Shown piece after piece: positions 26,465 through 36,000 of a DNA stretch of 64,000 bases. Location of the stretch: the NCBI GenBank assembly GCA_013215095.1, contig JABSPM010000006.1, positions 1-64,000 of the forward strand, given 5' to 3'. Both the position numbers and the translations under genes were made by a program. This stretch comes from Flavobacteriaceae bacterium. GTDB lineage: Bacteria > Bacteroidota > Bacteroidia > Flavobacteriales > Flavobacteriaceae. The notes under the pieces were generated by a model. That model searched no databases. It had not been told where the DNA came from and was given only the letters and a program-made list of their open reading frames with translations. Each line of letters opens with the position of its first letter. Position 1 is the first letter of the stretch.

Positions 26465-27532
26465 ATGCATAGATATAACAGACATATTATATTATCAGAT
26501 GTTGGTCTAGAAGGTCAGAACCAAATTTCCAATGCCAAAGTTTTAATCGTTGGTGCTGGTGGCTTGGGGTGTCCTGTACTGCAATATCTAGCCGCTGCAG
26601 GAATTGGCACTTTAGGAATTATCGATTTTGATAGTGTAGAAATATCCAATTTACAGCGCCAAATACTCTTTGGAATTTCATCTATTGGTCAAAACAAAGC
26701 CTTAGCTGCAAAGGCCAGATTAGAAGACCTAAATCCTACAATACATATCACTGCCTATCCAGAAGCCTTAACACAAAACAATGCCTTACTCCTATTTAAA
26801 GATTATGATATTATTATTGATGGCTCTGACAATGTAGCAACCAGATATCTGATTAATGACGCAGCATTGCTAACTAAAAAACCCATAATTTATGGCGCTA
26901 TTTATAAGTTTGAAGGTCAAGTCGCTGTTTTTAACTATAAAGACTCTGCAAATTATCGGTGCCTTTTTCCCAACCCTCCCGATAACATGATTTCAAATTG
27001 CTCAGATGTTGGAGTATTAGGGGTGTTACCAGGAATAATAGGTACGTTTCAAGCTAATGAAACTTTGAAAATCATTCTAAACCTCGGAGACACTCTCAAT
27101 GGAAAATTACTCAGCTATAACGCAAAAAACAATCAAACCTATACCGTTTCAATCCCAAAATCTGATTATAGCATTACCGAAGCAGCATTTCATGCAAATA
27201 GATATTTAGTGCCAAACTGCGATAAACCAATTAAACAAATCGATTTTGAAGCAGCTGTTCAATTAAACTCTGTTCAATTCATAGATGTTAGGGAGACTCA
27301 AGAAACACCAAAATTAGATTTAGAGCATTGCATTAACATTCCACTACATCAATTATTCGAAAGCCATGATGAAATTGACAAAACTGCAAATAAAGTTTTT
27401 ATATGTCAATCTGGTAATAGAAGTCAACGCGCTATTGCATTTTTAGAAAAATTAGGGTATAAAAACTGTTACAACCTAGCAGGTGGCATGCAATCAGTCA
27501 TAAAAAACAAAACATATAATGAAAGCAGATAA
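26465..27532 (+). CDS. moeB: MoeB/ThiF-type adenylyltransferase with rhodanese domain
   Basis: This 355-residue E1-like enzyme activates the C-terminus of MoaD. The adenylation domain has the nucleotide loop VGAGGLGCPVLQYLAAAG, the NLQRQILF segment, and NCSDVGVLGVLPGIIG. A C-terminal rhodanese domain (about residues 255-355) has the active-site loop ICQSGNRSQRA with the persulfide-forming Cys. The fusion, as in eukaryotic MOCS3/Uba4, would both activate MoaD and deliver sulfur. It overlaps moaE by 14 bp. Use by ThiS as well as MoaD cannot be excluded. Confidence 0.93.
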   Translation: MHRYNRHIILSDVGLEGQNQISNAKVLIVGAGGLGCPVLQYLAAAGIGTLGIIDFDSVEISNLQRQILFGISSIGQNKALAAKARLEDLNPTIHITAYPEALTQNNALLLFKDYDIIIDGSDNVATRYLINDAALLTKKPIIYGAIYKFEGQVAVFNYKDSANYRCLFPNPPDNMISNCSDVGVLGVLPGIIGTFQANETLKIILNLGDTLNGKLLSYNAKNNQTYTVSIPKSDYSITEAAFHANRYLVPNCDKPIKQIDFEAAVQLNSVQFIDVRETQETPKLDLEHCINIPLHQLFESHDEIDKTANKVFICQSGNRSQRAIAFLEKLGYKNCYNLAGGMQSVIKNKTYNESR

Positions 27533-27965
27533 AAAAATAAAAAACGTGTTTAGACAAGGGGCAATATCTTCAGAATTTATTGCCAACTCAATCGCAAAAC
27601 ATCAAGTGAAAACCAATATTGGAGCACACAATATTTTCTTAGGTCAAGTACGTGCAGATACTATTAAAGATCAAACAGTTGCTGCTATTGAATATAGCGC
27701 TTATGAAGATATGGCCAACGCAAAATTTCATGAGATCAGAGAAGCAACTTTTGAGAAGTTCAACTTAACATGTATGCATATTTATCACAGCTTAGGAACA
27801 GTGAAATCTGGTGAAATATGCTTGTTTGTTTTTGTGTCATCAACGAGACGAAAGGAAGTATTTAAAGCCTTAGAATATGTTGTAGAAGAAATCAAAGCAC
27901 ATGTTCCTATTTTTGGGAAAGAGATTTTTGAAGACGAAACACACCAATGGAAAATCAACTCTTAA
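27519..27965 (+). CDS. moaE: Molybdopterin synthase catalytic subunit MoaE
   Basis: This 148-residue large subunit of molybdopterin synthase transfers two sulfurs from MoaD to precursor Z (cPMP). It shows the FLGQVRAD, IEYSAYEDMA, IYHSLGTVKSGEICLFVFVSSTRRKEVFKALE and VPIFGKEIFED blocks of the family. The last blocks hold the conserved arginine and lysine residues of the active site. The start overlaps moeB. Confidence 0.95.
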   Translation: MKADKKIKNVFRQGAISSEFIANSIAKHQVKTNIGAHNIFLGQVRADTIKDQTVAAIEYSAYEDMANAKFHEIREATFEKFNLTCMHIYHSLGTVKSGEICLFVFVSSTRRKEVFKALEYVVEEIKAHVPIFGKEIFEDETHQWKINS

Positions 27966-28057
27966 GATGATACATCACTTCTCTATAATATAAGCTATTA
28001 GTCAACTGCAACGCTTGCATAAATAAACGCAGCAAAACTAAAAAATTCAACAACAAA

Positions 28058-28969
28058 ATGGTCGACATCACATATAAAAACAATACACTTAGAATAGCAA
28101 CCGCTCAAGCCATCGTAAAAGTAAGCAAACCCGAGACTATTGAAGCTATTAAAAAGGATACTGTTCCCAAAGGAAATGTATTGGCTATGAGCAAAGCTGC
28201 GGGGTTATTAGGGGTCAAAAAAACACCAGAACTTTTACCAGACTGCCACCCGATACCCATTGAATACACTAGCATTGATTATAATATTACTGACCTAGAA
28301 ATCACGGTAACTTGTACTATAAAAACCATTTACAAAACTGGTGTTGAAGTAGAAGCAATGCATGGCGCAAGCATTGTAGCGCTTAATATGTATGACATGC
28401 TAAAACCGATTGATAAAGGCGTAGAAATTCATCACATCAAGCTCTCACAAAAAAAGGGTGGTAAATCTGACTTTAAACACAAGTTTAAAAACAACATAAA
28501 AGCCGCTGTGATTGTATGTTCAGATACAATTTCGGCAGGACAAAAAGAAGACAGAGCAGGAAAAGCAATCATTAAAATATTAGAAGAAAGTAATGTTGAA
28601 ATTTCTGATTATATTATTATTCCCGATGAAAAAGAGGTCATTCAGAATAAAACAAAAGACTATGTGTCTCAAGATTTAGATTTGGTAATATTTACTGGTG
28701 GTACTGGCTTATCAAAACGCGATGTTACCCCTGAAGCTCTAGAAGCTCTAATAGAACGAAAAATCCCAGGCATAGAAGAAGCTATTAGAAATTATGGTCA
28801 AAACAGGACACCTTATGCTATGTTATCGAGAAGTGTTGCTGGCACCATTGCAAAAACCTTAGTATTGGCCGTACCTGGTTCTACAAATGGCGCTAAAGAA
28901 TCCATGCAAGCAATTTTCCCCTCAGTCTTACATGTTTTTGGAATTCTAAAAGGCGCAAGACATGATTAA
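28058..28969 (+). CDS. moaCB: MoaC-MogA/MoaB bifunctional fusion
   Basis: Residues about 1-150 are MoaC, which with MoaA makes cyclic pyranopterin monophosphate: LPDCHPIPIEYTSIDY, GVEVEAMHGASIVALNMYDMLKP and the late lysine-rich KGGKS are diagnostic. Residues about 160-303 are a MogA/MoaB molybdopterin adenylyltransferase: VIVCSDTISAGQKEDRAG, FTGGTGLSKRDVTPEAL and LAVPGSTNGAKESM. The fusion joins an early and a late step of the pathway. It is 92 bp after moaE and 64 bp before moaA, all on the same strand. Confidence 0.94.
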   Translation: MVDITYKNNTLRIATAQAIVKVSKPETIEAIKKDTVPKGNVLAMSKAAGLLGVKKTPELLPDCHPIPIEYTSIDYNITDLEITVTCTIKTIYKTGVEVEAMHGASIVALNMYDMLKPIDKGVEIHHIKLSQKKGGKSDFKHKFKNNIKAAVIVCSDTISAGQKEDRAGKAIIKILEESNVEISDYIIIPDEKEVIQNKTKDYVSQDLDLVIFTGGTGLSKRDVTPEALEALIERKIPGIEEAIRNYGQNRTPYAMLSRSVAGTIAKTLVLAVPGSTNGAKESMQAIFPSVLHVFGILKGARHD

Positions 28970-29033
28970 AACGATAATTGTTTTCAATGTGTCATCCAAA
29001 AACAATCACTTCATATAGTCGCTATACCATAAA

Positions 29034-30041
29034 ATGAGCAATACAAACCACATGTTAACTGATAGTTTTGGAAGAAGCCACACCTATTTACGCATCTCTT
29101 TAACGGAGTTATGTAACTTGCGTTGTACCTATTGCATGCCAGCAGAAGGCATTCAACTATCACCCAAATCTCACATTATGAGTGCTGATGAAGTCTTTAC
29201 TATTGCTAAAACTTTTGTGGACCTTGGTGTCACAAAAATCAGATTAACTGGTGGAGAACCTTTTGTACGAAAAGATGTTGATCTCATTCTCAAAAAACTA
29301 GCCACACTCCCTGTAGAAATTGCAATAACCTCAAACGCCGTAACTATAAATCGTTTTATCGAGTTACTAAAAACATGTAAAATCAAAAACCTTAATATCA
29401 GTCTAGATTCTTTAATCGAAGAAAAATTTAAATTAATAACTAGACGTAACGATTTTAATAAAGTAATGACAAACATTCACCTTTTAATTACCGAAGGATT
29501 TAATGTTAAAATAAATGTCGTTCTTATTAAGAATTTTAACGACAACGAAATTATAGACTTTATAAATTTCACTAAAGATCTACCTATAAACATACGTTTT
29601 ATTGAATTCATGCCTTTTGATGGCAATCGCTGGAATAGGGCAAAAATGGTAGCACTTGATGACATTTTAAAACAGGCAGAAAACAACTTCGATACTTCAG
29701 AAATTATACGTTTAAAGGACACTCCAAATGACACTTCAAAGAACTACAAAATTAAAGACTACAAAGGAAGCTTTGCCATTATAAGCTCGGTGACCAATCC
29801 GTTTTGCGATTCCTGTAATCGTTTACGACTAACCGCAAATGGACGTATCAAAAACTGTTTATTTTCTGCTTCAGAATCTGACCTATTAACGGCATTACGA
29901 GTAGGTAAAGACATAACACCAATTATTAAAAAAGCTGTTCTAGCTAAATATAAAATACGTGGTGGCATGGACACTCAAGACAAGTTAGAATCTCCAGATT
30001 TACACACCAATAACAGAAGCATGATTGCCATTGGAGGCTAG
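29034..30041 (+). CDS. moaA: GTP 3',8-cyclase MoaA
   Basis: This radical SAM enzyme starts molybdenum cofactor synthesis from GTP. The 335-residue protein has the N-terminal SAM cluster motif CNLRCTYCMP, the RLTGGEPFVRKD segment, ITSNAV, NISLDSL, and the C-terminal second cluster CDSCNRLRLTANGRIKNCLF. It ends NNRSMIAIGG with the Gly-Gly tail needed in known MoaA. It is the last gene of the cluster; the following 1.4 kb contains only debris. Confidence 0.96.
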   Translation: MSNTNHMLTDSFGRSHTYLRISLTELCNLRCTYCMPAEGIQLSPKSHIMSADEVFTIAKTFVDLGVTKIRLTGGEPFVRKDVDLILKKLATLPVEIAITSNAVTINRFIELLKTCKIKNLNISLDSLIEEKFKLITRRNDFNKVMTNIHLLITEGFNVKINVVLIKNFNDNEIIDFINFTKDLPINIRFIEFMPFDGNRWNRAKMVALDDILKQAENNFDTSEIIRLKDTPNDTSKNYKIKDYKGSFAIISSVTNPFCDSCNRLRLTANGRIKNCLFSASESDLLTALRVGKDITPIIKKAVLAKYKIRGGMDTQDKLESPDLHTNNRSMIAIGG

Positions 30042-30052
30042 ATTACGTTAAT

Positions 30053-30123
30053 AATACCATCTCTATTACTAAATTACTCAATGTAAATGCGCTTTTTTGA
30101 GTTAGATAAAAATCATCATTTAT
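30053..30123 (+). repeat. Dispersed repeat, family A, truncated copy
   Basis: AATACCATCTCTATTACTAA, AATTACTCAATG and CTTTTTTGAGTTAGATAAAAA match the left two-thirds of the copies at 5797 and 43531. The right end is not recognisable. Confidence 0.65.
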
Positions 30124-30431
30124 AACCCCTAAAGCATTTAACTACTCAAACAATAATAGTTGGTTGGTGTCTTTGCAAAGGATGCTTATGTCTTTTTTAA
30201 ATATATAAACTAATACAACAATTAACATTAAAAAAACATGTATTATGGCAAAACCTTGCTTTGCAACATAGACAGTACTCTAAGTAATCGCCTTTAAGAA
30301 ATATTAGTTTTAAATGTAATTTTATTAATTTTTTTTCTTTCGTTTTTTATTTGTTTTTTTCACATTTGACTTATCTAGAATTAGATTTTGAATTTTAAAA
30401 GTCTTCAAAACCAAAAGAAACAACAACATGA

Positions 30432-30851
30432 TACTATATTTCTAGCTTAGAGCACAATGCAAACTATTTTCAAAAAGCACCTAACCTTGAAATTAGTTAC
30501 ACCAAAGATTTTAACAACTACAAATCCTTTTCTGGATCAAACAAATTTGAAAATGACAATGGCTTTACTTGTTTATAGTATTATTTTTTAAAGGGTTTTA
30601 TCATTAAAGCAGATTATAGTTTTGAGCAATATCAAGATCGTAGATTGCATAATAAAAACACTTTTGATAATGCTAATGCTTCTATTTTCTATCAAAAGGA
30701 AGAGCAACCTTAGAGCTTTGAATTTTTGGTATCTAATGTATTTGACACCAATTTTAAACAGCAAAACACCTTCTCTAGTTTACTAATAAGTGATAGTAAA
30801 ACATATATTTTACCGAGAATTGTAATGCTTAAAATAGCTTATAAATTATAA
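30432..30851 (+). pseudogene. C-terminal remnant of a TonB-dependent outer membrane receptor
   Basis: One reading frame of 140 codons encodes a barrel end: KAPNLEISYTKDFNNYKSF, then KADYSFEQYQDRRLHNKNTF, FLVSNVFDTNFKQQNTF and finally RIVMLKIAYKL at a natural TAA. It contains two in-frame TAG codons (after TCL and after EEQP, the second where a Trp is expected). Upstream the frame is closed by TGA and no N-terminal plug or signal peptide is found, so most of the gene is gone. The sequence is like the OMP_b-brl_3 type receptors common in Bacteroidota. It lies about 570 bp before the chelatase operon. Confidence 0.75.
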
Positions 30852-31127
30852 CTATTTCTCCACACAAATTTTCAAATCAACAGCAATAATGTGCCTTTGT
30901 ATTTCCAATAAAGGATTGACATCCATTTCGATAATTTCTGGAGATACTTCTACCAAAGCAGAAAACCTTTGGATAACCGCAATAAATATATCTTCATTAA
31001 CACCATCTTGTCCTCTAGTACCTTGAATTAATTGATAACCACGTATAGACGCAATCATATTTTGTACTTCTGCTTTAAACACTAGGCTCAAAGCTGCAGA
31101 CACATCTTTCAAAACTTCACTATAAAT
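30852..31127 (-). pseudogene. C-terminal remnant of an ADP-forming acyl-CoA synthetase (ATP-grasp)
   Basis: The minus-strand frame reads EVLKDVSAALSLVFKAEVQNM, then IRGYQLIQGTRGQDGVN and EIIEMDVNPLLEIQRHIIAVDLKI. These are the end of the ATP-grasp subunit of acetate/acyl-CoA ligases (ADP-forming), where EMDLNPL and a final AVD..I strand are conserved. A TGA at 31134-31136 stops the frame upstream and the rest of the roughly 700-residue enzyme is missing. A true gene from the TTG at 31112 is unlikely. It ends head to head with the receptor remnant, at the next base. Confidence 0.7.
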
Positions 31128-31136
31128 TATAAGTCA

Positions 31137-31418
31137 AATCTCAATTCTGAAATGACTTAAAACAATCTTAAAAAGCAATTTGCTAATCTTTTAATAGACA
31201 CACCTTATTCTAAAGAGAACTCAGAGAGTAATAGTTTTTGCCACTTATTTACTCATGCATATACACCACAACTGCACAAAACAAACATAACACACTGTAT
31301 AACAACACTATAAGTTCTAGTTAAAAAATTAGTGTCAATTTTTTAGAATGGCACGTTAATTAATTAAATTTGTTGCGCTAACGCATTATTTTTATTCAAT
31401 CTAAATCAAGTATTACTA
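31137..31418. other. Leader of the chelatase operon
   Basis: No gene. AAAAAATT / AATTTTTT (31323-31330 and 31337-31344) forms an inverted repeat whose context resembles part of the palindrome at 18791-18840, and TGCG-CTAA-CGCA (31374-31385) is a small hairpin. No convincing promoter with standard spacing was found. Confidence 0.4.
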
Positions 31419-32102
31419 TTGGAAATTTTACTCTTAATATACTTAACCTCAACCTTAGTATTGAGTGCCATACATTTATCCTTACTAAAGGGAAAAAAAA
31501 TCCAATGGTTAGCCTTATGTATTCCAAGTAGTATTTGTCTCGGATTTTATAAATTTTCTTTAAGCCAAAACAATCAGACTTTAGATTGGTTAATACAACA
31601 AGAAAACCTAGTTTCTGCAATTGCCATAGTCCTCACATTTGAAGCAATTCTTATTGTGTTTCTAACGATTTTACAAATCAAAAGTTATTACAAAATGACC
31701 ACGCCCTCAATTTGGAAATGGATTTCCGTAATTCCATATTTTCAGCTTATTGTTGCCTTGGTCTTCTTTCAGACATTTGTGTTTTTAAAGATTAGTGGCT
31801 ATGCATTCCCCTTATTAAGCTTAGGATGCTTTGCAAGTAGTATTATTATTCTGAGCCTCCTAACCTTTGGTATACAGATTAGCATCAAAAAATGGAGTCA
31901 TAGGGCAGAAATGCAAGCACTTCTTGCCTTATTTCAATTGCTACTTGCCATGTTTTTGCCACTCATTGCTAGAGGACAAAAAGTTAATTTCACGCAAATA
32001 ACCGTAGACTATGCTGCCATTGCTATACTAATTTTTATAGTAGGCATTCTAGGTCTCGTTGGATATATTTTTTATAAACGTAAAAACAAACAACTCTCAT
32101 GA
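31419..32102 (+). CDS. Polytopic membrane protein, first gene of the HmuTUVS-like operon
   Basis: This 227-residue protein has about seven hydrophobic helices (for example LLLIYLTSTLVLSAIHLSLL, AIAIVLTFEAILIVFLTIL, AILIFIVGILGLVGYIFY) and no soluble domain. I take the TTG at 31419 as start because no ATG or GTG lies in frame nearby; this is uncertain. By position it corresponds to HmuT, the small membrane protein that precedes TolQ-like and DUF2149 proteins in haem-utilisation (hmu) operons of Bacteroidota, or to DUF2162-like proteins next to CobN-like chelatases elsewhere. It overlaps the next gene by 4 bp. Function is unknown. Confidence 0.7.
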   Translation: MEILLLIYLTSTLVLSAIHLSLLKGKKIQWLALCIPSSICLGFYKFSLSQNNQTLDWLIQQENLVSAIAIVLTFEAILIVFLTILQIKSYYKMTTPSIWKWISVIPYFQLIVALVFFQTFVFLKISGYAFPLLSLGCFASSIIILSLLTFGIQISIKKWSHRAEMQALLALFQLLLAMFLPLIARGQKVNFTQITVDYAAIAILIFIVGILGLVGYIFYKRKNKQLS

Positions 32103-32686
32103 ATAGTGTTACCAACATTCTATATTGGATTTCAACTGGTCTATTAATTCCTGTTATAGCCATTTTACTCTTTGGTTTCGTTAGGGCATTGACGCTTTTA
32201 GGAAGCTTTTTTGGCATGTACATTAGCCGTATAAAGCACGAGAAAAAGCAACAAAACTTAATTGAAAACATTGCAAATGAAAATGTAGAGAACTACATCG
32301 TTAAAGGCAACAAGACATTCAATACACATTTACAGCGCATTGTCAATGCAAAAGGCAACGACCTGTTTATTGAAAAAGTTCTGGCTGATTTTGAAATTGC
32401 CTCAGAAAAAGAACTTGGAAGCTCAAAATCCTTAACTAAACTTGGCCCTATGATTGGACTTATGGGAACCTTAATCCCAATGGGACCGGCTCTGGTAGGT
32501 TTGGCTCAAGGTGACATTTCATCCATGGCGCAAAATATGCAAGTTGCATTTTCAACTACAGTTGTTGGATTATTCATTGGAGCTATTGGCTATGTTACAC
32601 AGCTAGTAAAACAACGCTGGTTTGTTGCTGATATTAACAATTTAGAACATATCGCAAACCTCTTAAAACAAAAAACAAATGCGTAG
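32099..32686 (+). CDS. MotA/TolQ/ExbB proton channel family protein (HmuU-like)
   Basis: This 195-residue protein has the three-helix TolQ/ExbB plan: helix 1 near residues 5-33, a cytoplasmic stretch, then the paired helices LGPMIGLMGTLIPMGPALVGL (about 120-140) and VVGLFIGAIGYVTQLV (about 155-172) that line the proton path in the family. It overlaps the upstream gene by 4 bp and the DUF2149 gene by 8 bp. With that partner it probably forms a proton-driven complex, here serving the chelatase-like protein rather than an ordinary TonB. Confidence 0.88.
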   Translation: MNSVTNILYWISTGLLIPVIAILLFGFVRALTLLGSFFGMYISRIKHEKKQQNLIENIANENVENYIVKGNKTFNTHLQRIVNAKGNDLFIEKVLADFEIASEKELGSSKSLTKLGPMIGLMGTLIPMGPALVGLAQGDISSMAQNMQVAFSTTVVGLFIGAIGYVTQLVKQRWFVADINNLEHIANLLKQKTNA

Positions 32687-33005
32687 AGGTCGATTTTTAA
32701 AACAAGATGAAGATACAGACCCGATGTCTGGAATGGCAAATTTATTTGACCTTGCTATGGTCTTTGCTGTAGCACTCATGGTAGCTCTTGTTACACGGTT
32801 TAACGTTACCGAAATGATTTCTGACGAAGATTTTACCATGGTAAAAAACCCTGGAAAAGCGAATATGGAAATTATTAAAAAGAAAGGAAAAACTATAGAA
32901 AAATACAAAGGCACTTCTGGAAAATCATCCAAAGGAAAAGGAAAAAAAGTAGGAACCGCTTACCAACTTGAAAATGGAGAAATCATATACATCCCAGAAG
33001 ATTAA
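32679..33005 (+). CDS. DUF2149 protein, ExbD-like single-helix partner (HmuV-like)
   Basis: This 108-residue protein has a short cytoplasmic N-terminus (RGRFLKQDEDTDPMSGMANL), one transmembrane helix (about 22-41) and a basic, Lys/Gly-rich exterior part ending YQLENGEIIYIPED. The DPMSGMANLFDLAMVF block is the DUF2149 signature, and the topology mirrors ExbD/TolR. It lies between the TolQ-like gene (8-bp overlap) and the chelatase gene (12-bp gap). Confidence 0.88.
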   Translation: MRRGRFLKQDEDTDPMSGMANLFDLAMVFAVALMVALVTRFNVTEMISDEDFTMVKNPGKANMEIIKKKGKTIEKYKGTSGKSSKGKGKKVGTAYQLENGEIIYIPED

Positions 33006-33017
33006 CAACACCAACTT

Positions 33018-36000
33018 ATGAAAAACAAACTTATAAAATTCGGTATTTTAGGTGCAATTATTGTGAGTCTAATTTTCACCTATAAGATGCAATTTACAAC
33101 CATTGGGTTAGTAAATTTTAGTGATTCTCAAATGGCAGAAATTGTAAAAGCCAATGACAATCACTTTATTGAAACCATTCAAATTAATCCAAAAACTGAT
33201 AATTTCTCTGAATTGGTAGATTACCCTGTAATTTACTTATCACACATAAGTATACTTAGTGCAACACAAAAAGAGAATATCAAAAAAGCCATGGACAACG
33301 GAAGCAAAGTACACGTGCTTATGGCTACAAGTAAAGAAAATGATTTTAGTAATATTACTGGAGATGATTTAAAATATATCAAAGATTGTTTTGATAATGA
33401 TGGTGTAGAAAACACCAAACGTTGGCTCAACTATTCACGCAAAATACTTGATAAGAAGAGCTTATTTAGCACTGCGATTACAACACCTAAAATATTTCCT
33501 AAGGATGTATTTTATAGAATAGGAACAGATGATTATTTTGAAGATGTAAATGCGTACTGGTCCTATTATAAGGCAAAAGGACTGTATAAAGATGGACAGC
33601 CAAAAATTGTAATAATGAGTGCCAACAATGGTCCACAATCGCAGTTTCGTGCCTACATGGATAACATGATACTAGAGTTTGAAAAGCGTAATTTTAATGT
33701 TGTTTGCTTAGCAGGATTCAAGAAAAAACTTCAGAACTTAAAAGCATTACAACCACAAATGGTCATCAGTTTTCCTCATGGGAGACTTGCTGGAGGAAAT
33801 GCTTCTGTAGAATGGTTAAAAGCGCAAAACATTTTATATCTTACCCCTCAATTGGTCTATCAAACCGAAGCAGAATGGCTAAATGACCCACAAGGTATTT
33901 CAGGAGGTATTATGGGACAAAATATTGTAGTTCCTGAACTCGATGGTGCAATTCACCCTTATGCTGTTGCCGCAGAACATATTAACGAAAATGGCTATCA
34001 TACCTTTAAACCAATACCTGGACGAATTGAACGTTTTTGTGAAAATGCAGAACGTTGGTTGTCATTAAAAGAAAAACCCAACAGCGAAAAGAAGCTTGCC
34101 ATCTATTATTACAAAGGTGCAGGAAAAAACGCTTTAGTTGCAGGTGGATTAGAAGTTGGACAATCTATTTATAGTCTAATGCAAGACTTAAAGAAAGAAG
34201 GCTATAATGTAGGTGATCTTAAGGATTTTGAAACGTTCATGAAACGCATTCATATCGAAGGACCAATTTTGGGAGACTATGCCCTAGGAACTTTTGAAAA
34301 ATTCCTTGAAGAAGGCCAACCAGAACTCATATCAACTCAAGAGTATGAGACTTGGTGTAAAAGTGAACTCGACCCTGATAGCTACAAAAATGTCCAAAAA
34401 CTTTATGGCAATGCCCCAGGAACCTATTTATCTACAAAAAAGAACGACACCTCTTATTTGGCTATTCCTAGAGTATTATTTGGAAATATAGCTCTCGTTC
34501 CAGTACTGCCCTCGGCACTTGGTGAAAATGAATTCAAATTATCACATGGTGTTAAAAAAGCACCAACCCACGCCTATATTGCCTCATACTTATGGGCAAG
34601 AAAAGGATTTAACGCCGATGTTGTTGCGCATTTTGGAGCGCATGGTTCTGTAGAATTTACACCATGGAAGCAACTTGTATTATCTCTTAAAGATTGGCCA
34701 GAAGCTTTGATTGCTCCAATACCACATTTATACCTTTATTCTATTGATAACATAGGAGAAGCCATGATGGCGAAGCGTAGGTCTTATGCTACCATGATTT
34801 CTCACTTAACACCACCGTATTCTGACTCCGAGCTTTATGGAGAACTTAAAGACATTTCTGAAGTCTTACATAAGTATAACGAACTGCAAGAAGGTGAGTT
34901 AAAAAACACCTATAAAAAAAGAATCCTGAAAATTATAGACTCCTTAAGTCTTGATAAGGACCTTGAACTAAGCAAAGCAGAAATTTCTAATTTAGACAAG
35001 GAAACTATTGACTATATTCACCACTATTTGCATGAAGTAGAAGGCGAAAAAATCACCATGGGACTACACACCTTAGGTGTGAATCAAACCGAAGAAGAAC
35101 AAAAAGAAACGGTTAGAATGATGGCTATTGACCCTATAGAATCAAGCTTAGAACAATTAGCAAAATACCGCAAAACAAAGCATAAACACCATCACCATCA
35201 CCATGGAGAAGCACACAGTTTAGAGGATATTGATCCAAAAGACTATAGAGCACAAGCTAACTTTATGATAACCAAGATTATCAATGGTAAAGCAACACCA
35301 TCCGAAATGTTCGGACACGATAACGAACATGCATTAGATAATCTATATGCTACCTATGGCGACCCTGAAAAAACGGCTATTTCTGAATATTATGGCGGCA
35401 GTTACGCACGAAAGAAAAACGGCGAAAAAAAACAGAAAAAACAGGAAATGGTCTATGACATGAAAACACATAAAATGGTGCCGAAGTCTAGCTTAAAAAC
35501 TGAAGCCCATAATACAGATGGTCACCACCATAATAACGACAAAAATCACCATTCTAAAGACCATAAAAAAAATGATGCAGAAAAAGAAGAAATGGTCTAT
35601 GATATGAAAACACATAAAATGGTGCCGAAATCTAGCCTTCAACCTGAAAAAGCAATTTCCTTAGAAACAGCAAAACAACTACTCATCCATTTGTCTGCTG
35701 TAAGGCAAACATCAAAATCAATAGATTATCTTCAAACTAAAGAGGGGTATAAAGAACTTTCAGGACTGCTAGATCAAAAAAGTTTTATGCAATTCAAAAC
35801 CGCTGCAAAATTTAACTCGGATGTGCTCTGGAAAGTTGAAACAATTGAAAATAAAACTTTTGTAAAATTCTTAAAATTCGTTCAAGATTCAACACAAAAA
35901 CAAACTGTTTTTGCAACTTTAAAAGACCAAGGTATCCAAGATAAAATTACGTCCTATAGAGCAAAACTTGATGCAATTACTATTGCGAAAGCCTCAGAAA

